Below, piece by piece: positions 41,342-50,064 of a DNA stretch of 55,301 nt. Source of the DNA: Actinomycetota bacterium (GTDB taxonomy: Bacteria; Actinomycetota; Acidimicrobiia; Acidimicrobiales; Acidimicrobilacustridaceae). The translations under genes and the position numbers were made by a program. The stretch covers positions 1 to 55,301 of the forward strand of contig JACPNV010000099.1 of assembly GCA_016185305.1 (NCBI GenBank). Reading direction: 5' to 3'. The notes beneath the pieces are model-generated. The model was not told where the DNA came from, made no database searches, and saw only the letters and a list, made by a program, of their open reading frames with translations. Numbering within the stretch: the stretch's first letter is position 1; every line of letters starts with the position of its first letter.

Positions 41342-42133
41342 GTGAGTGAGTTACAGATCGTCGGGCTTCACGCCGCGGTGCACGGCCGCCAGATCTTGAC
41401 GGGCATCGATCTCGTGGTACGCAGCGGTGAGGTGCATGCCGTGATGGGCCCGAATGGCTCGGGCAAGTCGACGCTCTCGCACGTGATCATGGGCAAGCCG
41501 GGCTACGAGGTGACGGGCGGCCAGGTGCTCATCGACGGCGTCGACATCTTGGGCCTGCCCGCCTGGAAGCGAGCACAGGCTGGCCTGTTCCTCGCCATGC
41601 AGTACCCGATCGAGGTGCCTGGCGTCTCGGTCGAATCGATGTTGCGCGAGTCGTTCCTCGCCGCGGGCAACGATCCCGATCTGGTTCCCGAGCTGGTTGC
41701 TGCCGAGGCGGCGCGAATTGGCTTCGCCGAAGACGTTGTCCACCGGCCGCTCAACGTCGATCTCTCGGGTGGGGAGAAGAAGCGAAACGAGACCTTGCAG
41801 CTCGGTGTGCTCCGGCCGACCTTCGCAGTGCTCGACGAGCTCGACTCCGGCCTCGACATCGACGCTCTGCGGGCATGTGCCCGCCGCGTGGAAGCTGCGA
41901 CGAAGGAGGGCGACCCGCCCCTCGGCGTTCTCGCGATCACCCATTACAGCCGGTTGCTGAGCGAGCTCCAGCCCGACGTCGTCCACGTGTTGGCGCGCGG
42001 CAAGATCCAAGCGACCGGCGGCCCCGAGCTGGCGATCGAGCTCGAGGCGACTGGCTACACGGCCTACGGCGACGAGCCGGCCGATGCCGCGGGTGACCGC
42101 GAGCTCGATCCGTTCGCCGACCCCTTCGCTTGA
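41342..42133 (+). CDS. sufC: SufC ATPase, copy 1
   Basis: The 263-residue ABC ATPase has GPNGSGKST, AMQYPIEVPGVSV, LSGGEKKRNE and VLDELDSGLDID, all SufC features. SufC powers the SufBD scaffold. It starts at a GTG 1 bp after the Rieske stop. It has a lengthened C-terminus (GDRELDPFADPFA) and a divergent middle segment compared with the second SufC at 44344-45099. The two copies are too different to be a recent duplication. Confidence 0.94.
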   Translation: MSELQIVGLHAAVHGRQILTGIDLVVRSGEVHAVMGPNGSGKSTLSHVIMGKPGYEVTGGQVLIDGVDILGLPAWKRAQAGLFLAMQYPIEVPGVSVESMLRESFLAAGNDPDLVPELVAAEAARIGFAEDVVHRPLNVDLSGGEKKRNETLQLGVLRPTFAVLDELDSGLDIDALRACARRVEAATKEGDPPLGVLAITHYSRLLSELQPDVVHVLARGKIQATGGPELAIELEATGYTAYGDEPADAAGDRELDPFADPFA

Positions 42134-42183
42134 GCAGGGCTCGTGCGTCTTGCGACATCTCACCAAAACCTGGGGGGGCCCTC

Positions 42184-42465
42184 ATGAGCGTCATCGACGA
42201 GTCGGAGCTGCAGCGACAGATGCAAGCGTTGCCCGGTTGGACCGTGGTCGGCGGCAAGCTGCATCGCGAGTTGGCGTTCGCCAACTTCTCCGAGGCGTTC
42301 GGTTTCATGACGCGCGTCGCGATGGTTGCCGAGAAGCTGAACCACCATCCCGACTGGTCGAACTCGTGGAACAAGGTCGTGATCGACATCGTGAGCCATG
42401 ACGCGGGAGGCATCACCGATCGATGTGTCGACTTCGCGTCGAGAGTCAACAAGCTGCTCGCGTGA
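42184..42465 (+). CDS. Pterin-4a-carbinolamine dehydratase family protein
   Basis: The 93-residue protein has LNHHPDWSN and HDAGGITDRCVDFA, the catalytic HHP region and C-terminal helix of PCD/DCoH. It dehydrates 4a-hydroxytetrahydropterin; in actinobacteria a molybdenum-cofactor-related role has also been proposed for this family. It lies 50 bp after sufC on the same strand. ATG 42184 follows a run of G. Confidence 0.88.
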   Translation: MSVIDESELQRQMQALPGWTVVGGKLHRELAFANFSEAFGFMTRVAMVAEKLNHHPDWSNSWNKVVIDIVSHDAGGITDRCVDFASRVNKLLA

Positions 42466-42549
42466 GCCGTGGGTCGTCCAAGTCGATCGCAACTTCCTAT
42501 CGCGCCGCGGTCTGCTCGTCGCGGGGTTCGACGTTCCTCGCGGGTGCGG

Positions 42550-43035
42550 TCAGGTCGAGGCGGTCTCTTCCAGGCCTTGGGCCAGCGTGATCCACGCCAG
42601 GGTCGCGCACTTGATGCGGACCGGGAACTTGACCACGCCGCGCAGGGCCTCGAGGTCGCCGAGCTTCACGTCTGGAACCTCGTTCAGATCGTCGTCGGGC
42701 TCGGTTCCATCCTTCTCGAGCGAGCTCTCATGGATCGACATCATCGCCTTGAAGGCGCGGGTGAGGTCGCGCACCTCATCGACCGTCCTGCCCTTGACGG
42801 CTGACGACATCATCGAGGCCGACGACTGGCTGATGGAACAACCCTGGCCGCTGATCTTGATGTCGCGCACGGTGCCGTCGTCGTCGACCTCGACGAAGAG
42901 GACGATCTCGTCACCGCAAAGAGGGTTGAAGCCCTCCACGCGGTGCGCAGGGGGCACGGCGAGCTCGCCGCGGTTGCGGGGGTTGCGATAGTGATCGAGG
43001 ATGATCTCGCGGTAGAGGTCTTCCAGGCCGGGCAT
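42550..43035 (-). CDS. sufU: SufU, zinc-dependent sulfur-transfer protein
   Basis: The 161-residue protein has the three SufU cysteines with the zinc Asp: FNPLCGDEI, GQGCSISQSS and RIKCATLAW. It starts LEDLYREIILDHYRNPRNRG as expected. SufU takes persulfide from SufS in Gram-positive bacteria. It is 64 bp downstream of sufS on the same strand and convergent with the pcd gene. The Shine-Dalgarno is weak. Confidence 0.95.
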   Translation of the reverse strand: MPGLEDLYREIILDHYRNPRNRGELAVPPAHRVEGFNPLCGDEIVLFVEVDDDGTVRDIKISGQGCSISQSSASMMSSAVKGRTVDEVRDLTRAFKAMMSIHESSLEKDGTEPDDDLNEVPDVKLGDLEALRGVVKFPVRIKCATLAWITLAQGLEETAST

Positions 43036-43099
43036 GGTCGTTTTGGTGGTGATGGGAGTCGGGTTGGGTGAGTGGCGGGGTCAGGCTAGCGGGAAGGTG

Positions 43100-44343
43100 T
43101 CACACCAAGAAGAACTCGGCGGATTTGTCGAGCGCGTCAGCGAGGGCATCGACGTCGCTCTCGTCGTTGTACAGGTACAAGGACGCGCGCGCTGTCGCTC
43201 CTACACCGAGCACGCGCATGAGCGGTTTGGCGCAGTGGTGGCCGGCACGCACACACACGCCATGCTGGTCGAGCACTTGGGAGATGTCGTGTGGGTGCAG
43301 GCCGTCGAAAGCGAAGGAGATGACCCCGCCGCGGTCGGTGACATCATCGGGGCCAAAGATCGTGATGCTGTCGCCGAAGCGGTCGCGCAGGGTCTGGAGG
43401 GCGTATCCCGTGAGCTGCATCTCGTGCGTGCGGACCGCGTCCATCCCGATGGTGGTGAGGTAGTCGATGGCCGCGCCGAGGCCGATGGCTTCTGCGATGG
43501 GTGGGGTGCCGGCTTCGAACTTCCAGGGCACGTCGTTCGGCGTGAACCCGTCGAGCCGGACGTCACGGATCATCTCGCCGCCGCCTTGGAAGGGAGGCAT
43601 GGCGTCGAGCAGCTCTTCGCGACCCCAGAGCACACCGACACCGGTCGGCCCGAGCATCTTGTGACCGGTGAAGCCGAGGAAGTCGCAGCCCAGTTCGGTC
43701 ACGTCGGTTGGAAGGTGCGGGACGTACTGCGCGGCGTCGACCATGACGAGCGCGCCGGTCGCATGGGCGGCATCGGCGAGCTGACGGACCGGCGGCAGCG
43801 TCCCGAGCACGTTTGACATGGCGGTGACGCTGAGCAGCTTGGCCCCATCGAGCAGTTCGTCGAGCCGAGAGAGGTCGAGCGTGAAGTCTTCGGCCATGGT
43901 GAGGTAGCGGAGCTCGATGCCTCGTTCGTCGCGGAGCATGAGCCACGGAACGAGGTTGGCGTGGTGCTCGATCGTCGAGAGCACGACGACGTCACCTTCG
44001 CTGAGGTTGGCGCGGCCCCAGCTGTAGGCGAGGAGGTTGAACGATTCGGTCACGTTCTTGGTGAACACGATGCCCGATGGCGAGGGCGCCCCGATGAAGC
44101 GGGCTGCCGAGGCGCGGGCGGCCTCGTAGAGGTCGGTGGTCTTGGCGCCGAGCTCGTAGACACCACGATGCACGTTCGCGTAGGTCGTCTCGTACAGGTC
44201 TTGCATGGCGTCGAGCACGGGCGTGGGCTTTTGCGACGACGATGCCGAGTCGAGGTACACGACGGGCTGGCCGTGCATCGTTGCCCCGGTGAGCAGAGGG
44301 AAGTCGCGCTTCAACGCCGTGACATCGATGGAGTCGGGGACCG

Positions 44344-44353
<10 letters not shown>
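43100..44353 (-). CDS. sufS: SufS cysteine desulfurase
   Basis: The 417-residue class V aminotransferase-fold enzyme carries VYLDSASSSQKP, STIEHHANLVPW, FTGHKMLGPTG (PLP Lys) and VRAGHHCAKPLM (catalytic Cys). It makes the persulfide passed to SufU. Two starts are possible, ATG 44353 (with GAAGGG 8 nt upstream) and ATG 44347; both overlap the sufC2 3' end, so translation is coupled. Confidence 0.96.
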
Positions 44354-45099
<746 letters not shown>

Positions 45100-45134
45100 G
45101 CCCGCAGTCTAGGCAACGCGTCCGGCAATTTGCA

Positions 45135-45154
45135 CTATCGCCATAGGGGAAATA
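45135..45154 (-). promoter_or_regulatory. SUF operator-like palindrome, sufC2 site
   Basis: CTATCGCCATAG (45135-45146) then GGGAAATA on the plus strand; on the minus strand CTATGGCGATAG then TGCAAATT. It matches the sufB and sufD sites in core and A/T-rich flank, 36 bp before the sufC2 start. Confidence 0.65.
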
Positions 45155-45155
45155 C

Positions 45156-45557
45156 CTACCCGGATGAGTGGAGATCTTGCTTCCACGAGCGGAACCGGGT
45201 GTGGCGAACGCCTGAAGGACCGACGCCGTCGCCGCTACCGTCGTCATAGAGCCGGAACGTGAAGTGGCGGGTGAGGTCTGTCGCGTCGATCGCGAAGTAG
45301 CGGGCGTCGGCCTTGGCCGCCGGGCCGGCCCGCCACAGCAGCCATCGACCGAGCTGGCGCTTGTAGGTGATCGCCGGTCGGCCGATGTCGTCCCCCGCCG
45401 CGACGAGCTCGGGCGGTGCCTCGATCCACGCAGACGCGGGGATGTTGTAGTCACGCACCGGCGTCGGCGGGAGGTCTTCGGTGTGCACAGGCGTATGGTT
45501 GATCGGTCGCTGGTCAGCGGGAAGCGCTGGTGGCGGCGGCCCCGGCTCGGCAGTCAT
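45156..45557 (-). CDS. Conserved-looking hypothetical protein
   Basis: The 133-residue protein contains RDYNIPASAWIEAPPELV, GRPAITYKRQLGRWLLWRAG, ARYFAIDATDLTRHFTFRLY and a basic end RHTRFRSWKQDL. No domain is recognised. ATG 45557 overlaps the stop of the upstream hypothetical gene (ATGA), which supports both. Its 3' end touches the sufC2 upstream region. Confidence 0.7.
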   Translation of the reverse strand: MTAEPGPPPPALPADQRPINHTPVHTEDLPPTPVRDYNIPASAWIEAPPELVAAGDDIGRPAITYKRQLGRWLLWRAGPAAKADARYFAIDATDLTRHFTFRLYDDGSGDGVGPSGVRHTRFRSWKQDLHSSG

Positions 45558-45778
45558 CGCCCGACTCGCGGCCCGCGGGTATGGTCGCCCTCGGCGGTGC
45601 AGATCGCGTCGGGCCCGGCATCCAGCGCATGGCCGATCTTGCCGCCGACCGTCGCGTCGTCTCGCCAGTGGAACGGTCGCCACCCGACCACCTCGGCGTG
45701 GGCTCCGCCTTCGAGGTCGAGCTCGACCTGCCGCGCTCGGTTGACGATGCCGAAGCCTCCCCGGCGTGCCGATGGCAT
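45554..45778 (-). CDS. Small hypothetical protein
   Basis: The 74-residue product (ATG 45778) contains GFGIVNRARQVELDLEGGAH, GWRPFHWRDDATVGGKIGH and AICTAEGDHTRGP. The start is uncertain; the frame is open upstream to 45844. The overlap with the next gene and coding-like composition favour a real gene. It is divergent from the Rrf2 regulator. No family recognised. Confidence 0.6.
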   Translation of the reverse strand: MPSARRGGFGIVNRARQVELDLEGGAHAEVVGWRPFHWRDDATVGGKIGHALDAGPDAICTAEGDHTRGPRVGR

Positions 45779-45854
45779 CTCCCAAGCCTGCCACGGAGCT
45801 GGCGCCGGCGACGGCGATCGGAGAAACGTTCGCGATCTGCGCAAGAATCTCGCC

Positions 45855-46319
45855 GTGCGAGTGACGGCGAAGGTCGACTACGCGGTGCGGGCGGCGGTGG
45901 TCTTGGCGCGCGCCGCCGAGGCGGACACCGAACCGGTGAAGGGCGACCGCATCCGCGAGGAGCAGCGCATCCCGCTCAAGTTCTGCGAGAACATCCTCGG
46001 CGAGCTCCGGCAGGAAGGGATCGTTCGCAGCCAGCGCGGCGCCGACGGCGGCTATTGGCTCGCGCGGGCGGCCGACACGATCACCGTCGCCGAGATCATC
46101 CGGGCCGTCGAAGGCCCCCTCGCGAACGTTCGCGGCGAACGGCCCGAACAGATCGACTATCCGCAGGGATCGGGCGCGCTCCAGCAGGTCTGGATAGCGA
46201 CTCGCGCGGCACTGAGGTCGGTGCTCGAGCGAGTCACGCTGGCCGACGTGGCAACCGGCGATCTGCCCACGGACGTGAAGCGGCTCCTCGACGACCCCGA
46301 CGCCTGGAAGCCGCACTGA
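45855..46319 (+). CDS. Rrf2-family transcriptional regulator
   Basis: The 154-residue protein begins VTAKVDYAVRAAVVLARAA and has IPLKFCENILGELRQEGIVR (recognition helix region), GADGGYWLARAADTITVAEI (wing) and a dimerisation helix. Its only Cys is in KFCENIL. The three clustered Cys that bind the Fe-S cluster in IscR are absent; the corresponding loop reads GPLANVRGERPEQ. Its location beside sufC2SU makes it the prime candidate to bind the three SUF palindromes. GTG 45855 or 45861 can start it. Confidence 0.92.
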   Translation: MRVTAKVDYAVRAAVVLARAAEADTEPVKGDRIREEQRIPLKFCENILGELRQEGIVRSQRGADGGYWLARAADTITVAEIIRAVEGPLANVRGERPEQIDYPQGSGALQQVWIATRAALRSVLERVTLADVATGDLPTDVKRLLDDPDAWKPH

Positions 46320-46471
46320 CACCTGCGCCTCACCGAGGTCGATGCCGCCGCCGGGCAGCGTCCACGACCCGGGCGCCGAGTGCGATCCGAGAGCCGGCAC
46401 CGGACGATGCGCCTGGGCTCGCGGCAGACCGCGTATGCCGCGACGCGCTGGTAGTCGTTGGGTTCCGCCAT
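46320..46471 (-). pseudogene. NUDIX hydrolase remnant (N-terminal, frameshifted)
   Basis: From ATG 46471 the frame reads MAEPNDYQRVAAYAVCREP, the usual start of a NUDIX domain. Near 46395-46420 the NUDIX similarity passes to a second frame, GSHSAPGSWTLPGGGIDLGE, which is the conserved lead into the NUDIX box. The box itself and the rest are missing, replaced by the antisense of the Rrf2 gene. It is both frameshifted and truncated. Confidence 0.65.
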
Positions 46472-46490
46472 GGCCGGACGCCGTCTCAGC

Positions 46491-47102
46491 TCACCAACCC
46501 CGGTCGATCCACTCCTGAAGATGCGGCCGTTCGACGCCGATGGTCGTGTCGTCGCCGTGGCCGGGCATGACGATCATGTCTTCGGGGAGCGTCGCGAAGA
46601 GGCGATCTTCGATCGATCGGATGATGGTCGGGAAGTCGCCGCCGGGGAAGGTCGTGTTGCCCGGACCGCCGGGGAAGAGCGTGTCGCCGCTGAAGAGCAC
46701 GGGCGACCCGTCGACCCGAAAGCAGATGGAACCGGGCGTGTGGCCGGGCGTGGTGATGGTGTGGAGGCGAAGGCGACCGACTTCGATCACCGCGTCGTCT
46801 TCGAGCACGAAGTCGTACGCATCGAGCTGGTCGGAGTCGGGACCGGTGATGCCCACGTCGTACCCGGCGTCGCGGACGGCAGGAACCGCCTGGATGTGGT
46901 CCCAGTGACCGTGGGTCTCGAGCACCTTGCGGACGTTGAGCTTTTGGCAGAGATCGAGCAGCTTCTCGTGCTCGTTGGCCGCGTCGATGAGGATGGCGTC
47001 GCCTGATTGCTTGCACCGCAGGACGAACACGTTGTTGTCGACCGGCCCGACCACGAGCTTGTGGATCTCGGCTTGGGAGTCCTCGTAGTGCAGCGTTGTC
47101 AT
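46491..47102 (-). CDS. Metallo-beta-lactamase-fold hydrolase (glyoxalase II-like)
   Basis: The 203-residue protein has THGHWDHI (HxHxDH metal motif), TPGHTPGSICF, LFSGDTLFPGGPGNT and MPGHGDDTTIGVERP. This pattern belongs to the glyoxalase II/MBL hydrolase group found throughout actinobacteria. GGGAG precedes the ATG by 6 nt. It is convergent with the NUDIX remnant and Rrf2 side, and divergent from the acyl-CoA dehydrogenase. Confidence 0.92.
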   Translation of the reverse strand: MTTLHYEDSQAEIHKLVVGPVDNNVFVLRCKQSGDAILIDAANEHEKLLDLCQKLNVRKVLETHGHWDHIQAVPAVRDAGYDVGITGPDSDQLDAYDFVLEDDAVIEVGRLRLHTITTPGHTPGSICFRVDGSPVLFSGDTLFPGGPGNTTFPGGDFPTIIRSIEDRLFATLPEDMIVMPGHGDDTTIGVERPHLQEWIDRGW

Positions 47103-47230
47103 CGACGGCTCCCGGGTAGCGGACAGCCAAGGCTATACAACTCGGGCTCGAACCAACGCGGCGAGAACTTGACGGAGAGCCTGGCGCGGCCTGCGACGGT
47201 CGGCCGAGGATACGCCGACTTTGAAACTTG

Positions 47231-47242
47231 ACCGTGCGGTCT
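47231..47242. promoter_or_regulatory. TetR-type operator candidate
   Basis: GACCG-TG-CGGTC is a 12-bp palindrome 75 bp before the acyl-CoA dehydrogenase start. GACCGnnCGGTC words are common operators of TetR-family regulators of lipid genes. No TetR gene is nearby. Confidence 0.45.
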
Positions 47243-47316
47243 AGTAAGAAGGAGGGCCACACCGGACCGCAGGCGGCCGGTAGTCCACATCACGCCCACA
47301 AGAGGGGGACCCAGTC

Positions 47317-48432
47317 GTGAACTTCGCCTTCAGTGAAGAGCAGGAAGAGCTTCGGAACATCGTGCACCAGTTCCTCGAGGCGAAGTCGCCGGAGTCGGCC
47401 GTTCGTGAGCAGATGGACACCGAGCAGGGCTTCGACCCCGACGTGTGGAAGCAGATGGCCGAGCAACTGGGCCTGCAGTCGTTGATCATCCCCGAGGAGT
47501 ACGGCGGGCAGGGCTTCGGCTACGTCGAGCTGACCGTCGTCCTCGAGGAGATGGGCAAGTTCCTCCTGTGTGCCCCGTTCTTCTCGACCGTCGTGCTCGC
47601 CTCCAACACGCTGATCCACTCCGGCGATGCTGCGGCGAAGAACGAGCACCTGCCCGGCATCGCGTCGGGCGAGACCATCGCGACGGTCGCGTTCACCGAG
47701 CCGAACGGGAAGTGGGACGAGTCGGGCATCGAGGCGACCGCGACCAAAGACGGCAAGGCCTGGAAGATCTCCGGCACGAAGATGTTCGTGCTCGACGGCC
47801 ATACGGCCGACCTCGTCCTCGTGGCGGCGCGCACCGACGCCGGGGTGTCGATCTTCGCGGTGAGCAGCGATGCCGCCGGCCTGACCCGCACGGCGCTCTC
47901 GACGATGGACCAGACCCGCAAGCAGGCCAAGCTCGAGTTCGACGGCGTCGAGGGCAAGCTCGTCGGCACCGACGGCGGCGGCTGGGATCTCCTCTCGACC
48001 GTGCTCGATCTCGCAGCCGTGGGCCTCGCCGCCGAGCAGGTTGGCGGTGCCCAGCAATGCCTCGACATGTCCGTCGAGTACGCCAAGGTCCGCGTCCAGT
48101 TCGGCCGGCCCATCGGCTCGTTCCAGGCGATCAAGCACAAGTGCGCCGACATGCTGCTCGAAGTCGAGTCGGCCAAGTCCGCGGCCTACTACGCCGGCTG
48201 GTGCGCGTCGGAGATGAACGACGAGCTGCCGTCGGTGGCATCGCTGGCGAAGGCGTACTGCTCGGAGGCTTACTTCCACGCCGCCGCCGAGAACATCCAG
48301 ATCCACGGCGGCATCGGCTTCACCTGGGAGCACCCCGCGCACCTCTACTTCAAGCGGGCGAAGAGCTCTGAGCTCCTCTTCGGCGACCCCACCTATCACC
48401 GTGAGCTGCTCGCGCAGCGCATCGGCATCTGA
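47317..48432 (+). CDS. Acyl-CoA dehydrogenase
   Basis: The 371-residue flavoprotein starts NFAFSEEQEELRNIVHQFLE. It has IIPEEYGGQGFGYVELTVV, VAFTEPNGKW (substrate/flavin region), YAKVRVQFGRPIGSFQAIKH and QIHGGIGFTWEHPAHLYFKR, typical of the actinobacterial FadE enzymes that often pair as heteromers in steroid or fatty-acid breakdown. The GTG start follows an AGAGGGGGA Shine-Dalgarno. No second subunit is adjacent. Confidence 0.93.
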   Translation: MNFAFSEEQEELRNIVHQFLEAKSPESAVREQMDTEQGFDPDVWKQMAEQLGLQSLIIPEEYGGQGFGYVELTVVLEEMGKFLLCAPFFSTVVLASNTLIHSGDAAAKNEHLPGIASGETIATVAFTEPNGKWDESGIEATATKDGKAWKISGTKMFVLDGHTADLVLVAARTDAGVSIFAVSSDAAGLTRTALSTMDQTRKQAKLEFDGVEGKLVGTDGGGWDLLSTVLDLAAVGLAAEQVGGAQQCLDMSVEYAKVRVQFGRPIGSFQAIKHKCADMLLEVESAKSAAYYAGWCASEMNDELPSVASLAKAYCSEAYFHAAAENIQIHGGIGFTWEHPAHLYFKRAKSSELLFGDPTYHRELLAQRIGI

Positions 48433-48433
48433 G

Positions 48434-48844
48434 CTACGCCAGTAGCCGCTTCAGTTCGTCGTAGGCGGCGTTGATCTCGACCATCTTGTCGAGTTGCACC
48501 CTGCCGGTCCGCGTCGACTTGTCGAGGTTCATGTCGGGATGGACTTCGCGTGCGAGCTGCTTCACGCGTTCGCTGCAGTCCTTCAAGCTCGACCCTGGTG
48601 GTAGATCGAGCTTGGTGAGCAACTGGTCGACGTGAGCTTGCCGCCGTTGTGCTTCGTCGGCGTGCTCGCGCGCCAGCTCGGAGTCGCGGAACAGCGATTC
48701 GGTCGACCAGTAGCCAGAGGTGTCGGGTGGATCTGGTGTTGTCTCCGACGACGCGGTCTGCTGCTCGTCGTGCTTCTTCGTCCGCAACCGTGCGGCCCAC
48801 GCCTCGTAGGCGGCCTTGCGTTCGGGATCGTCGTCCCCCGGCAT
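48434..48844 (-). CDS. J-domain-like protein with C-terminal J region
   Basis: The 136-residue protein has a charged N-terminal part (EAWAARLRTKKHDEQQ). Its C-terminal half resembles a J domain: KLDLPPGSSLKDCSERVKQL, then AREVHPDMN (HPD motif) and MVEINAAYDELKRLLA. J domains stimulate DnaK ATPase; most J proteins have the domain at the N-terminus. No membrane segment is seen. Its 3' end nearly touches the acyl-CoA dehydrogenase stop. Confidence 0.75.
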   Translation of the reverse strand: MPGDDDPERKAAYEAWAARLRTKKHDEQQTASSETTPDPPDTSGYWSTESLFRDSELAREHADEAQRRQAHVDQLLTKLDLPPGSSLKDCSERVKQLAREVHPDMNLDKSTRTGRVQLDKMVEINAAYDELKRLLA

Positions 48845-48860
48845 CGCTACGACACTATCG

Positions 48861-49928
48861 CTACGACATGAGGTGCTTGCCGGTGACGAGCGGCAGGTCC
48901 AGCGCCGAGAGGAGCCCCGGCTCGGCCGCGACCACGGCGGGAATCGCGTTGAGGATGCGCATCGCCGTGCCCACCAGGCCGCCGGTGTTGTGGTCGCCGT
49001 CGTCGCCTTCGATCTCGAGATCCATCGTGTAGGTGGGATTGCCCTTCACCACGACGCGGTAGCCGCCCTGCGGGTTGTTGCCCTTCGGCCAGTCCGGCGC
49101 GGCGTCGTTGTGCATGCGGGTCACGTGCTCGATGATGATCTTCGGCTCGCCGTCGACGATGCCGCGCAGCTCGAAGTGGAGCCCAGCCATCGTGCCCGCC
49201 TCGATGGGACCGACCGCCGTCTCGTAGCGCTGCGGAGCCTCCCATCTCTCGAACCACTCGTCGATCCGCTCGACCTCGATGCCGAGGCCGGCGGCCAGCT
49301 CGTGGACGATCGGTCCCCAGGCGAGGGTGAGGACACCGGGCAGCAGCAACAGCGGCGCGTGGTCCATCGGCTTGCCGAAGCCCATGGTCTCGAACAGCAC
49401 CTCGGGTTGGTCATAGGTGTCGTAGTTGAGGATCTCGCTCACTCGAACCGAGTCGACGCGGCTGCAGAAGCCGGTCAGCACGAGCGGCAGCAGATCGTTG
49501 GCAAAGCCGGGGTCGATGCCGGATGTGAAGAACGACGTCCCGCCGGCTCGGCACGCCTCTTCCAGCCGGCGGACTTGATCCTGTTCGCCTGCCCCGGGCG
49601 GGTAGCAGAGGGCGACGCACGAGGTGGAGACCACGTTCTTGCCCGACGCCAGGATGCGGCACATGTCGTTGATCGCCTCGTGGGGACGGAGGTCGCCCGT
49701 GGCCGTGTAGGCGACGACATCGGCGTCCATCGCGAGCGCCTCGTCGACGTCGTTGGTGGCGGTGATGCCGACCGGTCCGAGACCGGCGAGCTCGCCGGCG
49801 TCCGTGCCTGCCTTCTTCTCGCTGTGCACGACCAGGCCGACCAGCTCCAGATCGGGATGCTCGATGATGCCTTTCAGCGCGAGCTTCCCGACGTTGCCCG
49901 TGCTCCACTGGATCACTCGATAGGTCAT
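48861..49928 (-). CDS. DapB-like NAD(P)-dependent reductase
   Basis: The 355-residue protein starts TYRVIQWSTGNVGKLALKGI, a Rossmann fold of the dihydrodipicolinate reductase-like superfamily. Later segments include VVAYTATGDLRP, NVVSTSCVALCYPPGAG, TSFFTSGIDPGFANDLLP and HVTRMHNDAAPDWP. Such proteins in mycobacteria are annotated only as DapB-like or diaminopentanoate dehydrogenase-like; the substrate is uncertain and lipid catabolism is possible. ATG 49928 is preceded by GAGGGGGCAGGT. Confidence 0.85.
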   Translation of the reverse strand: MTYRVIQWSTGNVGKLALKGIIEHPDLELVGLVVHSEKKAGTDAGELAGLGPVGITATNDVDEALAMDADVVAYTATGDLRPHEAINDMCRILASGKNVVSTSCVALCYPPGAGEQDQVRRLEEACRAGGTSFFTSGIDPGFANDLLPLVLTGFCSRVDSVRVSEILNYDTYDQPEVLFETMGFGKPMDHAPLLLLPGVLTLAWGPIVHELAAGLGIEVERIDEWFERWEAPQRYETAVGPIEAGTMAGLHFELRGIVDGEPKIIIEHVTRMHNDAAPDWPKGNNPQGGYRVVVKGNPTYTMDLEIEGDDGDHNTGGLVGTAMRILNAIPAVVAAEPGLLSALDLPLVTGKHLMS

Positions 49929-50064
49929 ACCTGCCCCCTCGTCGTTGTCTCCCGCATGATGCCCGCTGCCGTCTGTGAAATTGCTTGACTGAGACAACTA
50001 TATCGGGAATCCCTGATGTGTCGTCAGATCGGAGTCGGGCGCCGCGATGGGACAGAATCCTGCG

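Noticed and set aside
50001..50016. GGGAATCCC dyad before the quinone oxidoreductase
   Set aside because: Arms of only 4 bp; expected by chance in this composition.
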